DNA of 64,000 bases from Streptomyces fuscichromogenes (GTDB lineage: Bacteria > Actinomycetota > Actinomycetes > Streptomycetales > Streptomycetaceae), in contig NZ_BMML01000012.1 in NCBI RefSeq assembly GCF_014645815.1, positions 27,268 to 91,267 of the forward strand. Direction: 5' to 3'. Shown piece by piece: positions 39,468-48,174 of this stretch (positions are counted from its first letter, which is position 1; the number at the start of each line of letters is the position of its first letter). The position numbers and the translations under genes are program-made. The notes under the pieces are model-generated. The model was not told where the DNA came from and ran no database searches. It saw only the letters and a list, made by a program, of their open reading frames with translations.

Positions 39468-40495
39468 TCCTCCGGCTCCGCCCCGTACACGGCCGCCAGG
39501 GCCCGCGCATGCTCCCGGAAGCGGGCGCGCAGGCCCGCCGGGGCGAGCACCTCGACGTCCGCGCCCAGCCCGGTCAGCTGCCCGAAGGCGACGTCCTGCG
39601 ACTCCACCGGCAGGTCGAGCGTGACCTGCCCGGCGGCGTCCGGCGCGGCCGCGGACGCCAGCGCCTCGGCGACGCCGGCCGGGTCCACCACGGAGGGCAG
39701 GCGCCGCAGGCCGCACTCGGTCAGACGCACGGTGACGGTCTCGCGCAGCAGCGCGCGGGCGAACCCGGCGGCCTGGTCCCGCCAGTGCGCGGCCAGGTCG
39801 AAGGAGGGGGCGCGGACGAAGGGTTCGTCGGCGCCCGGGGCGGGGCGGAGCGCCGTGACACGGTCGACCCGGTAGGTGCGCCAGGCGCCGTCCCGGCCCG
39901 TCGTGCGCTCGGCGGGGACGTGGCCCACGACGTACCAGACGCCTGCCTTCAGGACGAGTCCGTACGGTTCCAGCAGGCGCGTCACCGTGCGGGACGGCGA
40001 GCCGTCCCGGCCGGGCCGCGCATAGTCCAGCTCGACGGTGCGGTCGGACCACACGGCGCGGGCCAGCTCCGGGAGCAGCTCCGGCGCCGACGGTTCACGG
40101 AACCAGGCCGGGGCGTCCAGGTGGAAGCGGCGCACCGAGGACTCGGCCGCGGCACGCAGCGAAGGCAGCAGGGTGGCCGACAGCTTCAGCCGGGCCGTGT
40201 CCGCCGCGCCCGACAGACCGAGGTCGCTCAGGGCCGTGGGGAGTCCGGAGAGGTAGAGCGTCTCCGCCTCGGTGGTATGGAGCGTGGTGAGCCGGGTCCG
40301 GTGGCCCGGCGCCAGGTGGTAGCCGCCCGCGCGGCCGCGCTCGGACCGGATGGGAACGCCGGCCTCCTGCAAGGCCTGGGCGTCGCGGATCACCGTACGT
40401 CTGGAGACGTCCAGTTCGCGGGCCAGGGCGACGGCGGTCAGACCAGGGCTCGACTGGACGAGAAGCGCCATACGGATCAGACGGGCGGCACGCAT
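39458..40495 (-). CDS. HTH-WYL (YafY-type) transcriptional regulator
   Basis: 345 residues. A DeoR/HTH_11 type helix-turn-helix is at the N-terminus (LTAVALARELDVSRRTVIRDAQALQEAGVPIRSERGRAGGYHLAPG), and a WYL domain lies at about 140-225 (ARPGRDGSPSRTVTRLLEPYGLVLKAGVWYVVGHV). A C-terminal WCX extension follows. Such proteins are ligand-sensing repressors or activators. It faces and overlaps the SDR gene, and both genes have AGGTGAC-type half-sites in their promoters, so it probably controls itself and the SDR. Confidence 0.8.
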   Translation of the reverse strand: MRAARLIRMALLVQSSPGLTAVALARELDVSRRTVIRDAQALQEAGVPIRSERGRAGGYHLAPGHRTRLTTLHTTEAETLYLSGLPTALSDLGLSGAADTARLKLSATLLPSLRAAAESSVRRFHLDAPAWFREPSAPELLPELARAVWSDRTVELDYARPGRDGSPSRTVTRLLEPYGLVLKAGVWYVVGHVPAERTTGRDGAWRTYRVDRVTALRPAPGADEPFVRAPSFDLAAHWRDQAAGFARALLRETVTVRLTECGLRRLPSVVDPAGVAEALASAAAPDAAGQVTLDLPVESQDVAFGQLTGLGADVEVLAPAGLRARFREHARALAAVYGAEPEDQR

Positions 40496-40523
40496 GGCTC
40501 AAGGATCGTGGACCGGCGCATCG

Positions 40524-40532
40524 GCGTCACCT
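40524..40532 (-). promoter_or_regulatory. Half-site AGGTGACGC before the WYL regulator gene
   Basis: Identical over 9 nt to the left arm plus centre of the SDR-promoter palindrome. It ends 29 nt upstream of the regulator start at 40495. No matching second arm is present at the expected spacing. Confidence 0.35.
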
Positions 40533-40686
40533 CGCTCCACGAGAACCTCCCCCCGCGGCCGACCCGTCTTCGCCGTCCCGCCCGCCGCGGGATGGGCGAA
40601 CCCGCAGCCGGTCGGGTCCTCGCCGCCGGTGCGGGCACGGAGCCGGCGGTCCCCGCCCGCTCCCCGTGCCTCCTTTGCCGGGCCGG

Positions 40687-41769
40687 TCACCACTCGTAGG
40701 GGTTCGAGGGGGCGCCGTACGGATCCTGCGGAGGGCGCACCGGGCGATGAGGGGTGCCTGGCCGGCCGGGCGGGCGCGGTGGCGGCTGGGTGGGGATGCC
40801 GAACTGGCCGGTCGCGCCGGGTACCGGGCGGTTCCGGGTGCCGTACCGGTCGGTGGCGGACGGCGTGGGGTGCGTCGCCGCGCCGTACCGGTCCGTGCCG
40901 CCGGGTGCCGGGCGGGCGTAACGGTTCTGCGGAGGGCGCCCGCCGCGCCGTACCGGTGGACGGGGGCGCGCCGCCCAGGGCGCCGTCGACGGCGGACCGT
41001 TCTCCGCGGGTGCCCGGCGGTCCCAGTCCCCGTCGCCCAGGACCAGCAGCGGGTCGAACATCACCACCACCCCGGCCAGCAGCAGGAACACGGCCGGGCC
41101 GAGCAGCATGGGCAGCAGCAGCGAGGTCGGTGACGCGCTCGACCAGGAGGAGGTGGAGGCCTGGTGCACATCGACGCTCACGGCCGCCATGGCGGTGTAG
41201 TGCATGCCCGACACCGCCAGGCCCATCACCAGGCTGGCGCCCAGACTCGCCGTGAAGCCCCGCACCGACACGGCCGCCCACAGCGCCGCCGTGGCCGCCG
41301 CGATCGCGATCAGCACGGAGAGGCCGACCGTCACCGGGTCGTAGTGAATCGTTCCGTCAAAGCGGAGCGCCGCCATGCCCAGGTAGTGCATGGCGGCCAC
41401 GCCGAGGCCGGTGATGACGCCCGCCGTCCAGAGTGTTCCCGCGCCCGCTCCCCGGTAGCCGACCGCGAAGACGCCGATGCCGACCACGAGGATCGCCACC
41501 GCCAGACTGAGCAGGGTCAGCCCCGTGTCGTAGCGGATCGTGGTGTCCTGGACATGGAAGCCGATCATCGCGATGAAGTGCATCGTCCAGATGCCGCAGC
41601 CGATCGAGGCCGCCCCCAGGGCGAGCCAGCCGGGCCGCCACGACTGCCCGTGGTGGTACAGCGACCTGACGATGCAGCGCAGCCCCAGCGCCCCGCCCAG
41701 ACAGGCCATCAGATAGGCCGCGACCGGAGTCACCGCGCCGTAGTGGAAACCGTCCGTCGTGCCGTGCAT
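40687..41769 (-). CDS. MHYT-domain membrane protein with proline-rich tail
   Basis: 360 residues from ATG 41769 (GGGGGGAG upstream). Seven membrane segments carry three MHYT-type motifs: WTMHFIAMIGFH, AAMHYLGMAALRF and SGMHYTAMAA, thought to bind copper or sense gases. The C-terminal ~110 residues are disordered, rich in Pro, Arg, Gly and Tyr (RYARPAPGGTDRYG and similar repeats). No diguanylate cyclase or kinase domain is attached, so any signal output is unclear. This form is common in Streptomyces. An in-frame ATG at 41793 lacks the RBS. Confidence 0.8.
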   Translation of the reverse strand: MHGTTDGFHYGAVTPVAAYLMACLGGALGLRCIVRSLYHHGQSWRPGWLALGAASIGCGIWTMHFIAMIGFHVQDTTIRYDTGLTLLSLAVAILVVGIGVFAVGYRGAGAGTLWTAGVITGLGVAAMHYLGMAALRFDGTIHYDPVTVGLSVLIAIAAATAALWAAVSVRGFTASLGASLVMGLAVSGMHYTAMAAVSVDVHQASTSSWSSASPTSLLLPMLLGPAVFLLLAGVVVMFDPLLVLGDGDWDRRAPAENGPPSTAPWAARPRPPVRRGGRPPQNRYARPAPGGTDRYGAATHPTPSATDRYGTRNRPVPGATGQFGIPTQPPPRPPGRPGTPHRPVRPPQDPYGAPSNPYEW

Positions 41770-41920
41770 GTATGCAACTCCCCCCAGAGCCACGGCTGTT
41801 GTGGGGGAAGGTACTACGCGCCGGGGGCGGGCCGCCGGGACTTCGGCCGCCTGGGGGCGGCACGGGCCGGTACGGCCGCCGCCGGGGCGGTCCTCGGCCG
41901 GGGTACGGGCGGGGCGGGGA

Positions 41921-42571
41921 TCAAGGGGCGACGATCTTGATCGCGCTCATCCAGCCGTGTCCCTCGGGCCGCGTCTGGAGGGCCATGTGCAGCAGCTGGA
42001 TGCCCTCCAGTTCCCGGGCGTGACGCAGTGCGCCGACGACCACCGGGTTGAGTCCGCCGGAGGAGACCAGCTCGGCCACCTGGTCGCGGGCCGCCGCGTC
42101 GTCGCCCGCGATGAACACGTCCAGCGGCAGCCCGCCCACCTCACCCGCGACCAGCGAGCCCGCGAACGTGGTGTTGAAGGCCTTGACCAGGTGCGTGCCC
42201 GGCGCGGCGGCCTCGGCGAGCTGCTGGGCGGCGGAGCTGTCCGCCGGCACCGTGAGCGAGTCGAAGGTCGAGAAGTCCACGGGGTTCGAGATGTCGACGA
42301 CGGTCTTCCCGGTGAGCTGGTCCCCGTACTCGGTCACGACCTGCCTGGCCCTGTCGAACGGCACGGCCAGCACCACGACGTCCGCCGACCCGACCGCGTC
42401 CGGCACGGCAGGCGCCACATCCGCCCCCGGCGTCCGCTCGCTCAGGGCGTCGGCGAGTGCGGCGGCCTTGACGGGATCCGTGCCGATCAGCCGGACCAGG
42501 TGCCCGCCCGCGAGGGCCCGGGTGGCGATGGCGCCCGCCATGTTGCCTGTGCCGACGATGAAGACCCGCAT
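41921..42571 (-). CDS. NADPH-dependent F420 reductase-like protein
   Basis: 216 residues. The Rossmann motif GTGNMAGAIATRALAGGH is at the N-terminus and DISNPVDFSTFDSL and VKAFNTTFAGSLVAGEVGGLPLDVFIAGDD follow, as in the F420H2:NADP+ oxidoreductase / NAD(P)-binding F420-type family. AAGGG lies upstream of ATG 42571. The enzyme would move hydride between NADPH and coenzyme F420 or another acceptor. The gene is divergent from a GNAT gene, with 189 nt between. Confidence 0.75.
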   Translation of the reverse strand: MRVFIVGTGNMAGAIATRALAGGHLVRLIGTDPVKAAALADALSERTPGADVAPAVPDAVGSADVVVLAVPFDRARQVVTEYGDQLTGKTVVDISNPVDFSTFDSLTVPADSSAAQQLAEAAAPGTHLVKAFNTTFAGSLVAGEVGGLPLDVFIAGDDAAARDQVAELVSSGGLNPVVVGALRHARELEGIQLLHMALQTRPEGHGWMSAIKIVAP

Positions 42572-42760
42572 GGGTGAGCCCTTTCCGTGGGGTGGGAGCT
42601 GCCATATTCCGGCTGAACAAGGATAAAACGGTCGGCTCGGCATGGCTCGGGCTGGTGGTCCGGGGGGCAGTCCGTCTTCGTGCGTCGACGGCCGGTCGGC
42701 CGGGCCGGGCTCCTCGCCCCGGTCCCTTGGCGGCCGGCCATGGGGGATAGCGTGGCGATC

Positions 42761-43222
42761 ATGGCGGACTGGAGGACGCGGCCGGCGTCGGACGCGGACG
42801 TCGACGCGGTGGCCGAGCTGCGTGCCGTCGTGCTCCGGGGCGACCTGGAGCGGCTCGGGCGGTACGACGCGCGGCGGGTCCGGCAGCGGCTGAGGGACGG
42901 GTTCGACGCGGCCCACACCAGGGTGATCGAGGTCGACGGTGCCTTCGCCGGGTGCGTGGCGCTGCGGCCGGCCGAGGGCGCCCGATGGCTGGAGCACTTC
43001 TATCTGGCCCCGCACGTTCAGGGCGGCGGCATCGGCTCGGCCGTGCTGCGCGAGCTGCTGGAGCGGTGCGACCGCGACGGAGTCCCCGTCCGGCTGAACG
43101 TCCTTCAGGGCAGCGCGGCCCGGCGGCTGTACCGGCGGCACGGATTCCTGGTCGAGAGCGAGGATCCGGTGGACGTGTTCATGGTGCGCCCACCGGCCCC
43201 GCCGCGTCTGCCCTCCCGCTGA
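42761..43222 (+). CDS. GNAT-family N-acetyltransferase
   Basis: 153 residues, a complete GNAT fold. The acetyl-CoA-binding motif is LAPHVQGGGIGSAVLRELLERC at about 85-106, preceded by GARWLEHFYLAP. The C-terminal GSAARRLYRRHGFLVESED is typical of the family's last strand. ATG 42740 and GTG 42752 are alternative starts. Substrate cannot be told. Confidence 0.75.
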   Translation: MADWRTRPASDADVDAVAELRAVVLRGDLERLGRYDARRVRQRLRDGFDAAHTRVIEVDGAFAGCVALRPAEGARWLEHFYLAPHVQGGGIGSAVLRELLERCDRDGVPVRLNVLQGSAARRLYRRHGFLVESEDPVDVFMVRPPAPPRLPSR

Positions 43223-43345
43223 GCGCGGGTGCGCTCCGTCACCCCACGGCGCATAGGGAAAACCCTCGACTGGCCTCGACGTGAATGACATGCGCGGGTC
43301 AAATCTGGAATCCTCGCTCAGCACACGCTTTCTCCACGGCGTGTC

Positions 43346-43384
43346 CCCGGATCCCGGGCCATGCACGACGGTCCCGGATCCCGG
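43346..43384 (+). repeat. Direct pair of CCCGGATCCCGG upstream of the M4 protease gene
   Basis: The 12-mer occurs at 43346-43357 and 43373-43384, 27 bp apart. The core CCGGATCCCGG is nearly palindromic. The pair lies 94-133 nt before the protease GTG in the 256-nt gap and may be a regulator site. Confidence 0.35.
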
Positions 43385-43478
43385 TCCCCGCACAGCTCAG
43401 CTCTTCCCGGACAGCACATCCCCGTCTGCCCGGTCTGTCATCGGCCGCGACCCGGCGGCCGCAGCAGGAGGAGTACGA

Positions 43479-45881
43479 GTGAGACGTCTTCCCCACAGAC
43501 GGGCCACGGTCGGAGCCGCACTGGTCTCCACCGCCGCCTTCCTCGCCGTCGGCATCCAGTCGGTACCGGCGAACGCCAAGCCCGCCGCCCCCCACCCCAG
43601 CCCCGTCCGCACCGGCGCTCTGGAGGCGAAGCTCAGCCCCGCCCAGCACTCCGCGCTGCTCAAGAGCGCGCAGCAGAAGACCGCCACGACCGCCCGCACC
43701 ATCGGTCTCGGTGCCAAGGAGAAGCTGGTCGTCAAGGACGTCGTCAAGGACAACGACGGCACCGTGCACACCCGTTACGAGCGCACCTACGCCGGTCTGC
43801 CGGTCCTCGGCGGCGACCTGGTCGTGCACACCCCGCCCGCCTCCCTCGCGGCCGGAACGGTGAGCACCACCTTCAACAACAAGCGCACCATCGCCGTCCC
43901 CACGGTCAGCGCGGCCTACAGCAAGTCCGCCGCCCAGACCAAGGCGCTCAAGGCGGCCAGGGCCCTCGACGCCCAGAAGCCCGTCGCCGACAGTGCCCGC
44001 AAGGTGATCTGGGCCGGCAACGGCACCCCGAAGCTCGCCTGGGAGACCGTGATCGGCGGCTTCCAGGACGACGGCACGCCCAGCAAGCTGCACGTCGTCA
44101 CGGACGCCACCAGCGGCAAGGAGCTCTACCGCTACCAGGCCGTCCAGACGGGCACGGGCAACACCCAGTACAGCGGCACGGTCACGCTCAACACCACGCT
44201 GTCGGGTTCGACGTACCAGCTGTACGACACCACGCGCGGCGGCCACAAGACGTACACCCTCAACAACGGCACGTCGGGCACCGGCACCCTGATGACCGAC
44301 TCCGACGACGTCTGGGGCACCGGATCCGGCTCCAACACCCAGACCGCCGGCGCCGACGCGGCCTACGGCGCCCAGATGACCTGGGACTTCTACAAGAACA
44401 CCTTCGGCCGCAGCGGCATCAAGAACGACGGAGTCGCCGCCTACTCGCGCGTCCACTACAGCACGGCGTACGTCAACGCCTTCTGGGACGACGACTGCTT
44501 CTGCATGACCTACGGCGACGGCACCAGCAGCACCCACGCGCTGACCTCGCTGGACGTGGCCGGCCACGAGATGAGCCACGGCGTCACGTCGAACACCGCC
44601 GGGCTCAACTACACCGGTGAGTCGGGCGGGTTGAACGAGGCGACCTCCGACATCTTCGGCACCGGCGTGGAGTTCTACGCGAACAACTCCTCCGACGTCG
44701 GTGACTACCTCATCGGCGAGAAGATCGACATCAACGGCGACGGTACGCCGCTGCGTTACATGGACAAGCCGAGCAAGGACGGCTCGTCGGCGGACAGTTG
44801 GTACTCCGGGGTCGGCAACCTCGACGTGCACTACTCCTCCGGCCCGGCGAACCACATGTTCTACCTGCTCTCGGAGGGCAGCGGCACCAAGACCATCAAC
44901 GGCGTCACCTACACCAGCACCACCTCCGACGGCGTCGCCGTCGCCGGCATCGGCCGGGACGCCGCCCTGCAGATCTGGTACAAGGCGCTGACGTCGTACA
45001 TGACGTCGAGCACCACCTACGCGGGTGCCCGCACCGCCGCCCTGAGCGCCGCCGCCGCGCTGTACGGCACCAGCTCCACCCAGTACGCGGGTGTCGGCAA
45101 CGCGTTCGCCGGCATCAACGTCGGCAGCCACATCACCGTGCCCACCTCGGGCGTCACGGTCACCAACCCGGGCAGCCAGTCCTCGACCGTCGGCACCGCG
45201 GTGAGCCTGCAGATATCGGCGAGCAGCACCAACAGCGGCTCGCTGACCTACGCGGCGACCGGCCTGCCGACCGGCCTGTCGATCAGCAGCTCCACCGGTG
45301 CCATCACCGGCACCCCGACGACGGCGGGCACCTACAGCACGACCGTCACGGTGACCGACTCGACCGGTGCCACCGGCACGGCCTCCTTCACCTGGACGGT
45401 CAGTTCCAGTGGCGGGGGCGGCACCTGCACCTCGTCGCAGCTGCTGGGCAACCCCGGCTTCGAGTCGGGCAACACCACCTGGACCGCGAGCAGCGGAGTC
45501 ATCACCAACTCCAGCAGCGAGGCCGCCCGTACCGGTTCCTACAAGGCGTGGCTCGACGGCTACGGCTCCACCCACACCGACACGCTCTCCCAGTCGGTGA
45601 CGATCCCGTCCGGCTGCACCGCCACCACGTTCACCTTCTACCTGCACATCGACACCGCCGAGACCACCACCAGCACCCAGTACGACAAGCTGACGGTCAC
45701 CGCCGGTTCGACCACCCTGGCCACCTACTCGAACCTCAACGCGGCCTCCGGGTACGTGCAGAAGTCCTTCAGCCTCGGCTCCTACGCGGGCTCGACCGTC
45801 ACCCTGAAGTTCAGCGGTGTCGAGGACTCCTCGCTCCAGACCAGCTTCGTCGTCGACGACACCGCCGTCACGACCGGCTGA
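43479..45881 (+). CDS. Secreted M4 (thermolysin-type) metalloprotease with Ig-like and C-terminal binding domains
   Basis: 800 residues from GTG 43479 (GGAGGAG upstream). Order: signal peptide 1-36, FTP/PepSY propeptide at about 50-215, M4 catalytic domains at about 225-550, a putative-Ig (He_PIG-like) module at about 555-645 (TGLPTGLSISSSTGAITGTP), a Gly linker, and a C-terminal jelly-roll-like module starting LLGNPGFESGN. The zinc site is His363-Glu-x-x-His367 with Glu387, the thermolysin spacing. The propeptide should inhibit and fold the enzyme before export activation. It is a likely extracellular protease for nutrient supply. Confidence 0.85.
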   Translation: MRRLPHRRATVGAALVSTAAFLAVGIQSVPANAKPAAPHPSPVRTGALEAKLSPAQHSALLKSAQQKTATTARTIGLGAKEKLVVKDVVKDNDGTVHTRYERTYAGLPVLGGDLVVHTPPASLAAGTVSTTFNNKRTIAVPTVSAAYSKSAAQTKALKAARALDAQKPVADSARKVIWAGNGTPKLAWETVIGGFQDDGTPSKLHVVTDATSGKELYRYQAVQTGTGNTQYSGTVTLNTTLSGSTYQLYDTTRGGHKTYTLNNGTSGTGTLMTDSDDVWGTGSGSNTQTAGADAAYGAQMTWDFYKNTFGRSGIKNDGVAAYSRVHYSTAYVNAFWDDDCFCMTYGDGTSSTHALTSLDVAGHEMSHGVTSNTAGLNYTGESGGLNEATSDIFGTGVEFYANNSSDVGDYLIGEKIDINGDGTPLRYMDKPSKDGSSADSWYSGVGNLDVHYSSGPANHMFYLLSEGSGTKTINGVTYTSTTSDGVAVAGIGRDAALQIWYKALTSYMTSSTTYAGARTAALSAAAALYGTSSTQYAGVGNAFAGINVGSHITVPTSGVTVTNPGSQSSTVGTAVSLQISASSTNSGSLTYAATGLPTGLSISSSTGAITGTPTTAGTYSTTVTVTDSTGATGTASFTWTVSSSGGGGTCTSSQLLGNPGFESGNTTWTASSGVITNSSSEAARTGSYKAWLDGYGSTHTDTLSQSVTIPSGCTATTFTFYLHIDTAETTTSTQYDKLTVTAGSTTLATYSNLNAASGYVQKSFSLGSYAGSTVTLKFSGVEDSSLQTSFVVDDTAVTTG

Positions 45882-45901
45882 CGCACCGCGCCTGAAGTCG
45901 G

Positions 45902-45934
45902 GCGTCCCGCATCCGCGAACCGGGTGCGGGACGC
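45902..45934. terminator. Bidirectional terminator between protease and glucanase genes
   Basis: Perfect 10-bp inverted repeat (45902-45911 with 45925-45934) with a 13-nt loop, between two convergent secreted-enzyme genes. Confidence 0.7.
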
Positions 45935-45943
45935 TCGTGCGGG

Positions 45944-47143
45944 TCAGCTCAGCGGGTCCAGCGTGAGGTACGCCTGCTGCGGACTGCCGTCGTTGACCAG
46001 CGACTCCTGGTTGCCGACGTCGTCGAAGGCGAAGGCGTACGCCTTGCCGTCGGCCATCTGGGCGTGCACGGCGCGCGCGTACTGGTTGGTCACCGCGTCC
46101 TTGTAGAAGTCGGCCGGGTCGGTGTCCGGCTGACTCGAACTCGTCAGCAGCGTGGACCGGTTGAAGCCCGCGCAGAGCGTGCGCGAAATCGGGCCGCGCA
46201 CCAGGTCGTTGGGGGCGTCGAGCAGGTTGTGGCAGCCGAAGACGCTGCCCGCGTCCGGCTTCTGGAAGCTCGTCACCACCGCTCCGGCGGAGTCGGTGAA
46301 GTTCATGACGTTCCCGGAGACCCGGCCGTAGTACCGGGTGTTCGGCTGGTCGGCGAACGGTGTGACGGTCAGGGTCGACGTCGAGTACTTCGACCAGACC
46401 CGGTTCACGTAGTCGCTCATGACGGTCGACGCCAACGCCCCGGTCTCCACCCCGTACAGCGGGGAGAGCGCCCGGAGCACGGTGCCGTCGGACCGGGTCT
46501 GGACCAGGTTCGCCCAGCCGCCCGACTGCCCGCGCAGGGCGCTGAAGACACCGTTGTAGCCGCCGGACCTGAGATGCCCGGTGCTGCTCACGCTGCCGTC
46601 GGCGCGTTGCACCCCGACCGCGTACGGCGCCGAGAACATGTCCACCTGGGTGCTGTTGAGCCACAGACCCGAGTCGTTCAGCGTGTACTCGGACCAGTTG
46701 AAGAGGATGTCGCGGTTGGGGTCGGTCGGGTTCTGCACCGCGGGCTGCACCAGGCCGCCGGTGGTCAGCCGGAAGTCCAGCTTCTGGCCGTAGGAGAAGT
46801 AGATCCGGCCGGAAAACTTCGGAATCCGGATCGTCTTCGACTGACCCGCCGCCGGGCCCGTGATCGAGGCGTCCGGTGCCGGGGTCGGCGGGGTGCCGCC
46901 GGCCGGCCAGGCGTGGAAGGTGCCGCCCGCGTCGGCCCAGCCCTGCCGTCCCGTGGCGAGCTGGGTGCCGAGGTCGTAGACGTACACCTGGTCGGCGCGG
47001 CCGGAGTTGTTGGTGATCTTCAGCGGGATCGTGTCCGGCACCGCCGCGTCGGCCGGGTGCGGGGTGCCCAGGGTGAGCACCCCGCCGATCAGTGCCGCCG
47101 CGGCCGTCAGGGGCAGCGTCCGGCGTGCGAGTCCTGTGTGCAC
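45944..47143 (-). CDS. Secreted beta-1,3-glucanase, glycoside hydrolase family 64
   Basis: 399 residues; GTG start at 47143 with GGAGGT 5 nt upstream. Signal peptide residues 1-33 (MHTGLARR, hydrophobic core, PADAA). The mature protein has the thaumatin-like/GH64 pattern: LKITNNSGRADQVYVYDLGTQ, YFSYGQKLDFRL, FNWSEYTLNDSGLWLNSTQVDMFSAPYAVGV (acidic catalytic region near Glu and Asp here) and AFAFDDVGNQ near the end. GH64 enzymes release laminaripentaose from laminarin and fungal wall. The promoter has overlapping DasR-like and LacI-like palindromes, suggesting sugar control. Confidence 0.85.
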   Translation of the reverse strand: MHTGLARRTLPLTAAAALIGGVLTLGTPHPADAAVPDTIPLKITNNSGRADQVYVYDLGTQLATGRQGWADAGGTFHAWPAGGTPPTPAPDASITGPAAGQSKTIRIPKFSGRIYFSYGQKLDFRLTTGGLVQPAVQNPTDPNRDILFNWSEYTLNDSGLWLNSTQVDMFSAPYAVGVQRADGSVSSTGHLRSGGYNGVFSALRGQSGGWANLVQTRSDGTVLRALSPLYGVETGALASTVMSDYVNRVWSKYSTSTLTVTPFADQPNTRYYGRVSGNVMNFTDSAGAVVTSFQKPDAGSVFGCHNLLDAPNDLVRGPISRTLCAGFNRSTLLTSSSQPDTDPADFYKDAVTNQYARAVHAQMADGKAYAFAFDDVGNQESLVNDGSPQQAYLTLDPLS

Positions 47144-47181
47144 TCTCCACCTCCGTGTGGGGTCGGGGTCGTCGTACGGAC

Positions 47182-47197
47182 ATTGGTCCGTACCAGT
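47182..47197 (-). promoter_or_regulatory. DasR-like (dre) site in the GH64 promoter
   Basis: ATTGGTCCGTACCAGT matches the dre consensus ACTGGTCTAGACCAGT at 12 of 16 positions. It overlaps a perfect 8-bp-arm inverted repeat (47174-47193, GTACGGAC-ATTG-GTCCGTAC). It lies 39-54 nt upstream of the GTG. Binding by DasR is a guess from the match. Confidence 0.35.
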
Positions 47198-47198
47198 C

Positions 47199-47212
47199 TG
47201 AGAGCGCTCTCA
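47199..47212 (-). promoter_or_regulatory. LacI-family operator in the GH64 promoter
   Basis: TGAGAGCGCTCTCA is a perfect 14-bp palindrome. It differs from the CebR operator TGGGAGCGCTCCCA only at the two positions symmetric around the core. It is adjacent to the dre-like site and 56 nt from the start codon. A LacI-type repressor of glucan use is likely. Confidence 0.6.
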
Positions 47213-47255
47213 GGGTCTCGGTGGGGCGGGTTCATGTCAATGAGCGGGACGAAAA

Positions 47256-47286
47256 CGGGGCCCGTCGCTCGACGCGACGGGCCCCG
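47256..47286 (-). terminator. Terminator of the dienelactone hydrolase gene
   Basis: Perfect 13-bp inverted repeat (47256-47268 with 47274-47286), 5-nt loop, 21 nt after the minus-strand stop. On the minus strand the stem is followed by GTTTTCG, so it is a near-standard intrinsic terminator. Confidence 0.8.
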
Positions 47287-47306
47287 GACTCACGGGCGGA
47301 CGGGGA

Positions 47307-48062
47307 TCAGAACGTGCGCTTCAGCAGGTCCAGCAGCGCCGCCCAGTGCCGCTCGTCGGCCTCGGCGGAGTAGGCCGGGGTGTCGGCCTGCGTGTAGCCG
47401 TGGTCGGCGCCCCGGTAGATCTCGCAGGTGTTGCGGACCCCGGCGGAGTCGAGCGCCTCCCGGAAGGTGTGGATCTGTTCCTCGGTCATCGACTGGTCCT
47501 GGTCGGCGAAGCCGAAGTAGAGCTCCGCGGTGATGCGGCCGGCCAGCAGGTGCAGGCTGTCCGGGGCGTCGGTGACCATCCGGCCGCCGTGGAAGCCGCC
47601 CGCGGCCGCGACCCGGTCCGGGAACGCCGCGGCGGTCCGCACGGCCAGCCGGGCACCCATGCAGTAACCGGTGATCGCCACCGGCCCGTCGGCCACCAGC
47701 GGGCTCCCGGCCAGCCAGTCCAGGTAGGCGGCCGAGTCCCGGTCGCTGAGCTCGGGCGTCAGCGACATCATGATCGGCATGATGCGCTGCCAGATCGTCG
47801 GGTCCACCGCGGGGTCGATGAACTCGGGGAGGTCGATGACCGGCGTACGGCCGTGGCGGTAGAAGACGTTGGGAAGCAGCACCGTGTAGCCCGCGCCGGC
47901 GAGCCGGTCCGCCATCGACCTCAGGTGCGGACGGATCCCGAAGGCGTCCTGGTACAGCAGCACGCCCGGGTGGGGGAGCCCGTCGGCGGGATGGGCCAGG
48001 TAGGCGTCGGCGACGCCGTCCTCGGTGGTGATGTCCACGTCGGTTCCCTGTACGGCGGTCAT
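47307..48062 (-). CDS. Dienelactone hydrolase family protein
   Basis: 251 residues. The nucleophile is Cys in ITGYCMGARLAVRTAA, the DLH hallmark (Cys not Ser), with the Asp in FGFADQDQSM and the His in GADHGYTQADTPAY. N-terminal VLLYQDAFGIRPHLRSMADRLA is typical. It should hydrolyse a dienelactone or similar ester. An upstream in-frame extension is unlikely; GAGAGG is about 10 nt before ATG 48062. Functionally it may act in aromatic breakdown, but it stands apart from the cluster at the left end of the window. Confidence 0.8.
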   Translation of the reverse strand: MTAVQGTDVDITTEDGVADAYLAHPADGLPHPGVLLYQDAFGIRPHLRSMADRLAGAGYTVLLPNVFYRHGRTPVIDLPEFIDPAVDPTIWQRIMPIMMSLTPELSDRDSAAYLDWLAGSPLVADGPVAITGYCMGARLAVRTAAAFPDRVAAAGGFHGGRMVTDAPDSLHLLAGRITAELYFGFADQDQSMTEEQIHTFREALDSAGVRNTCEIYRGADHGYTQADTPAYSAEADERHWAALLDLLKRTF

Positions 48063-48174
48063 GGCGCAAGTGCCTCTCTGTGGAGTCGGCGTCGGGGGGT
48101 GGGACACCCGGCGCGGCATGTCCTGATCATCGTGGCACGACGGGGCGGAAGAGCTCCGGACGGGACCTTCGAGC

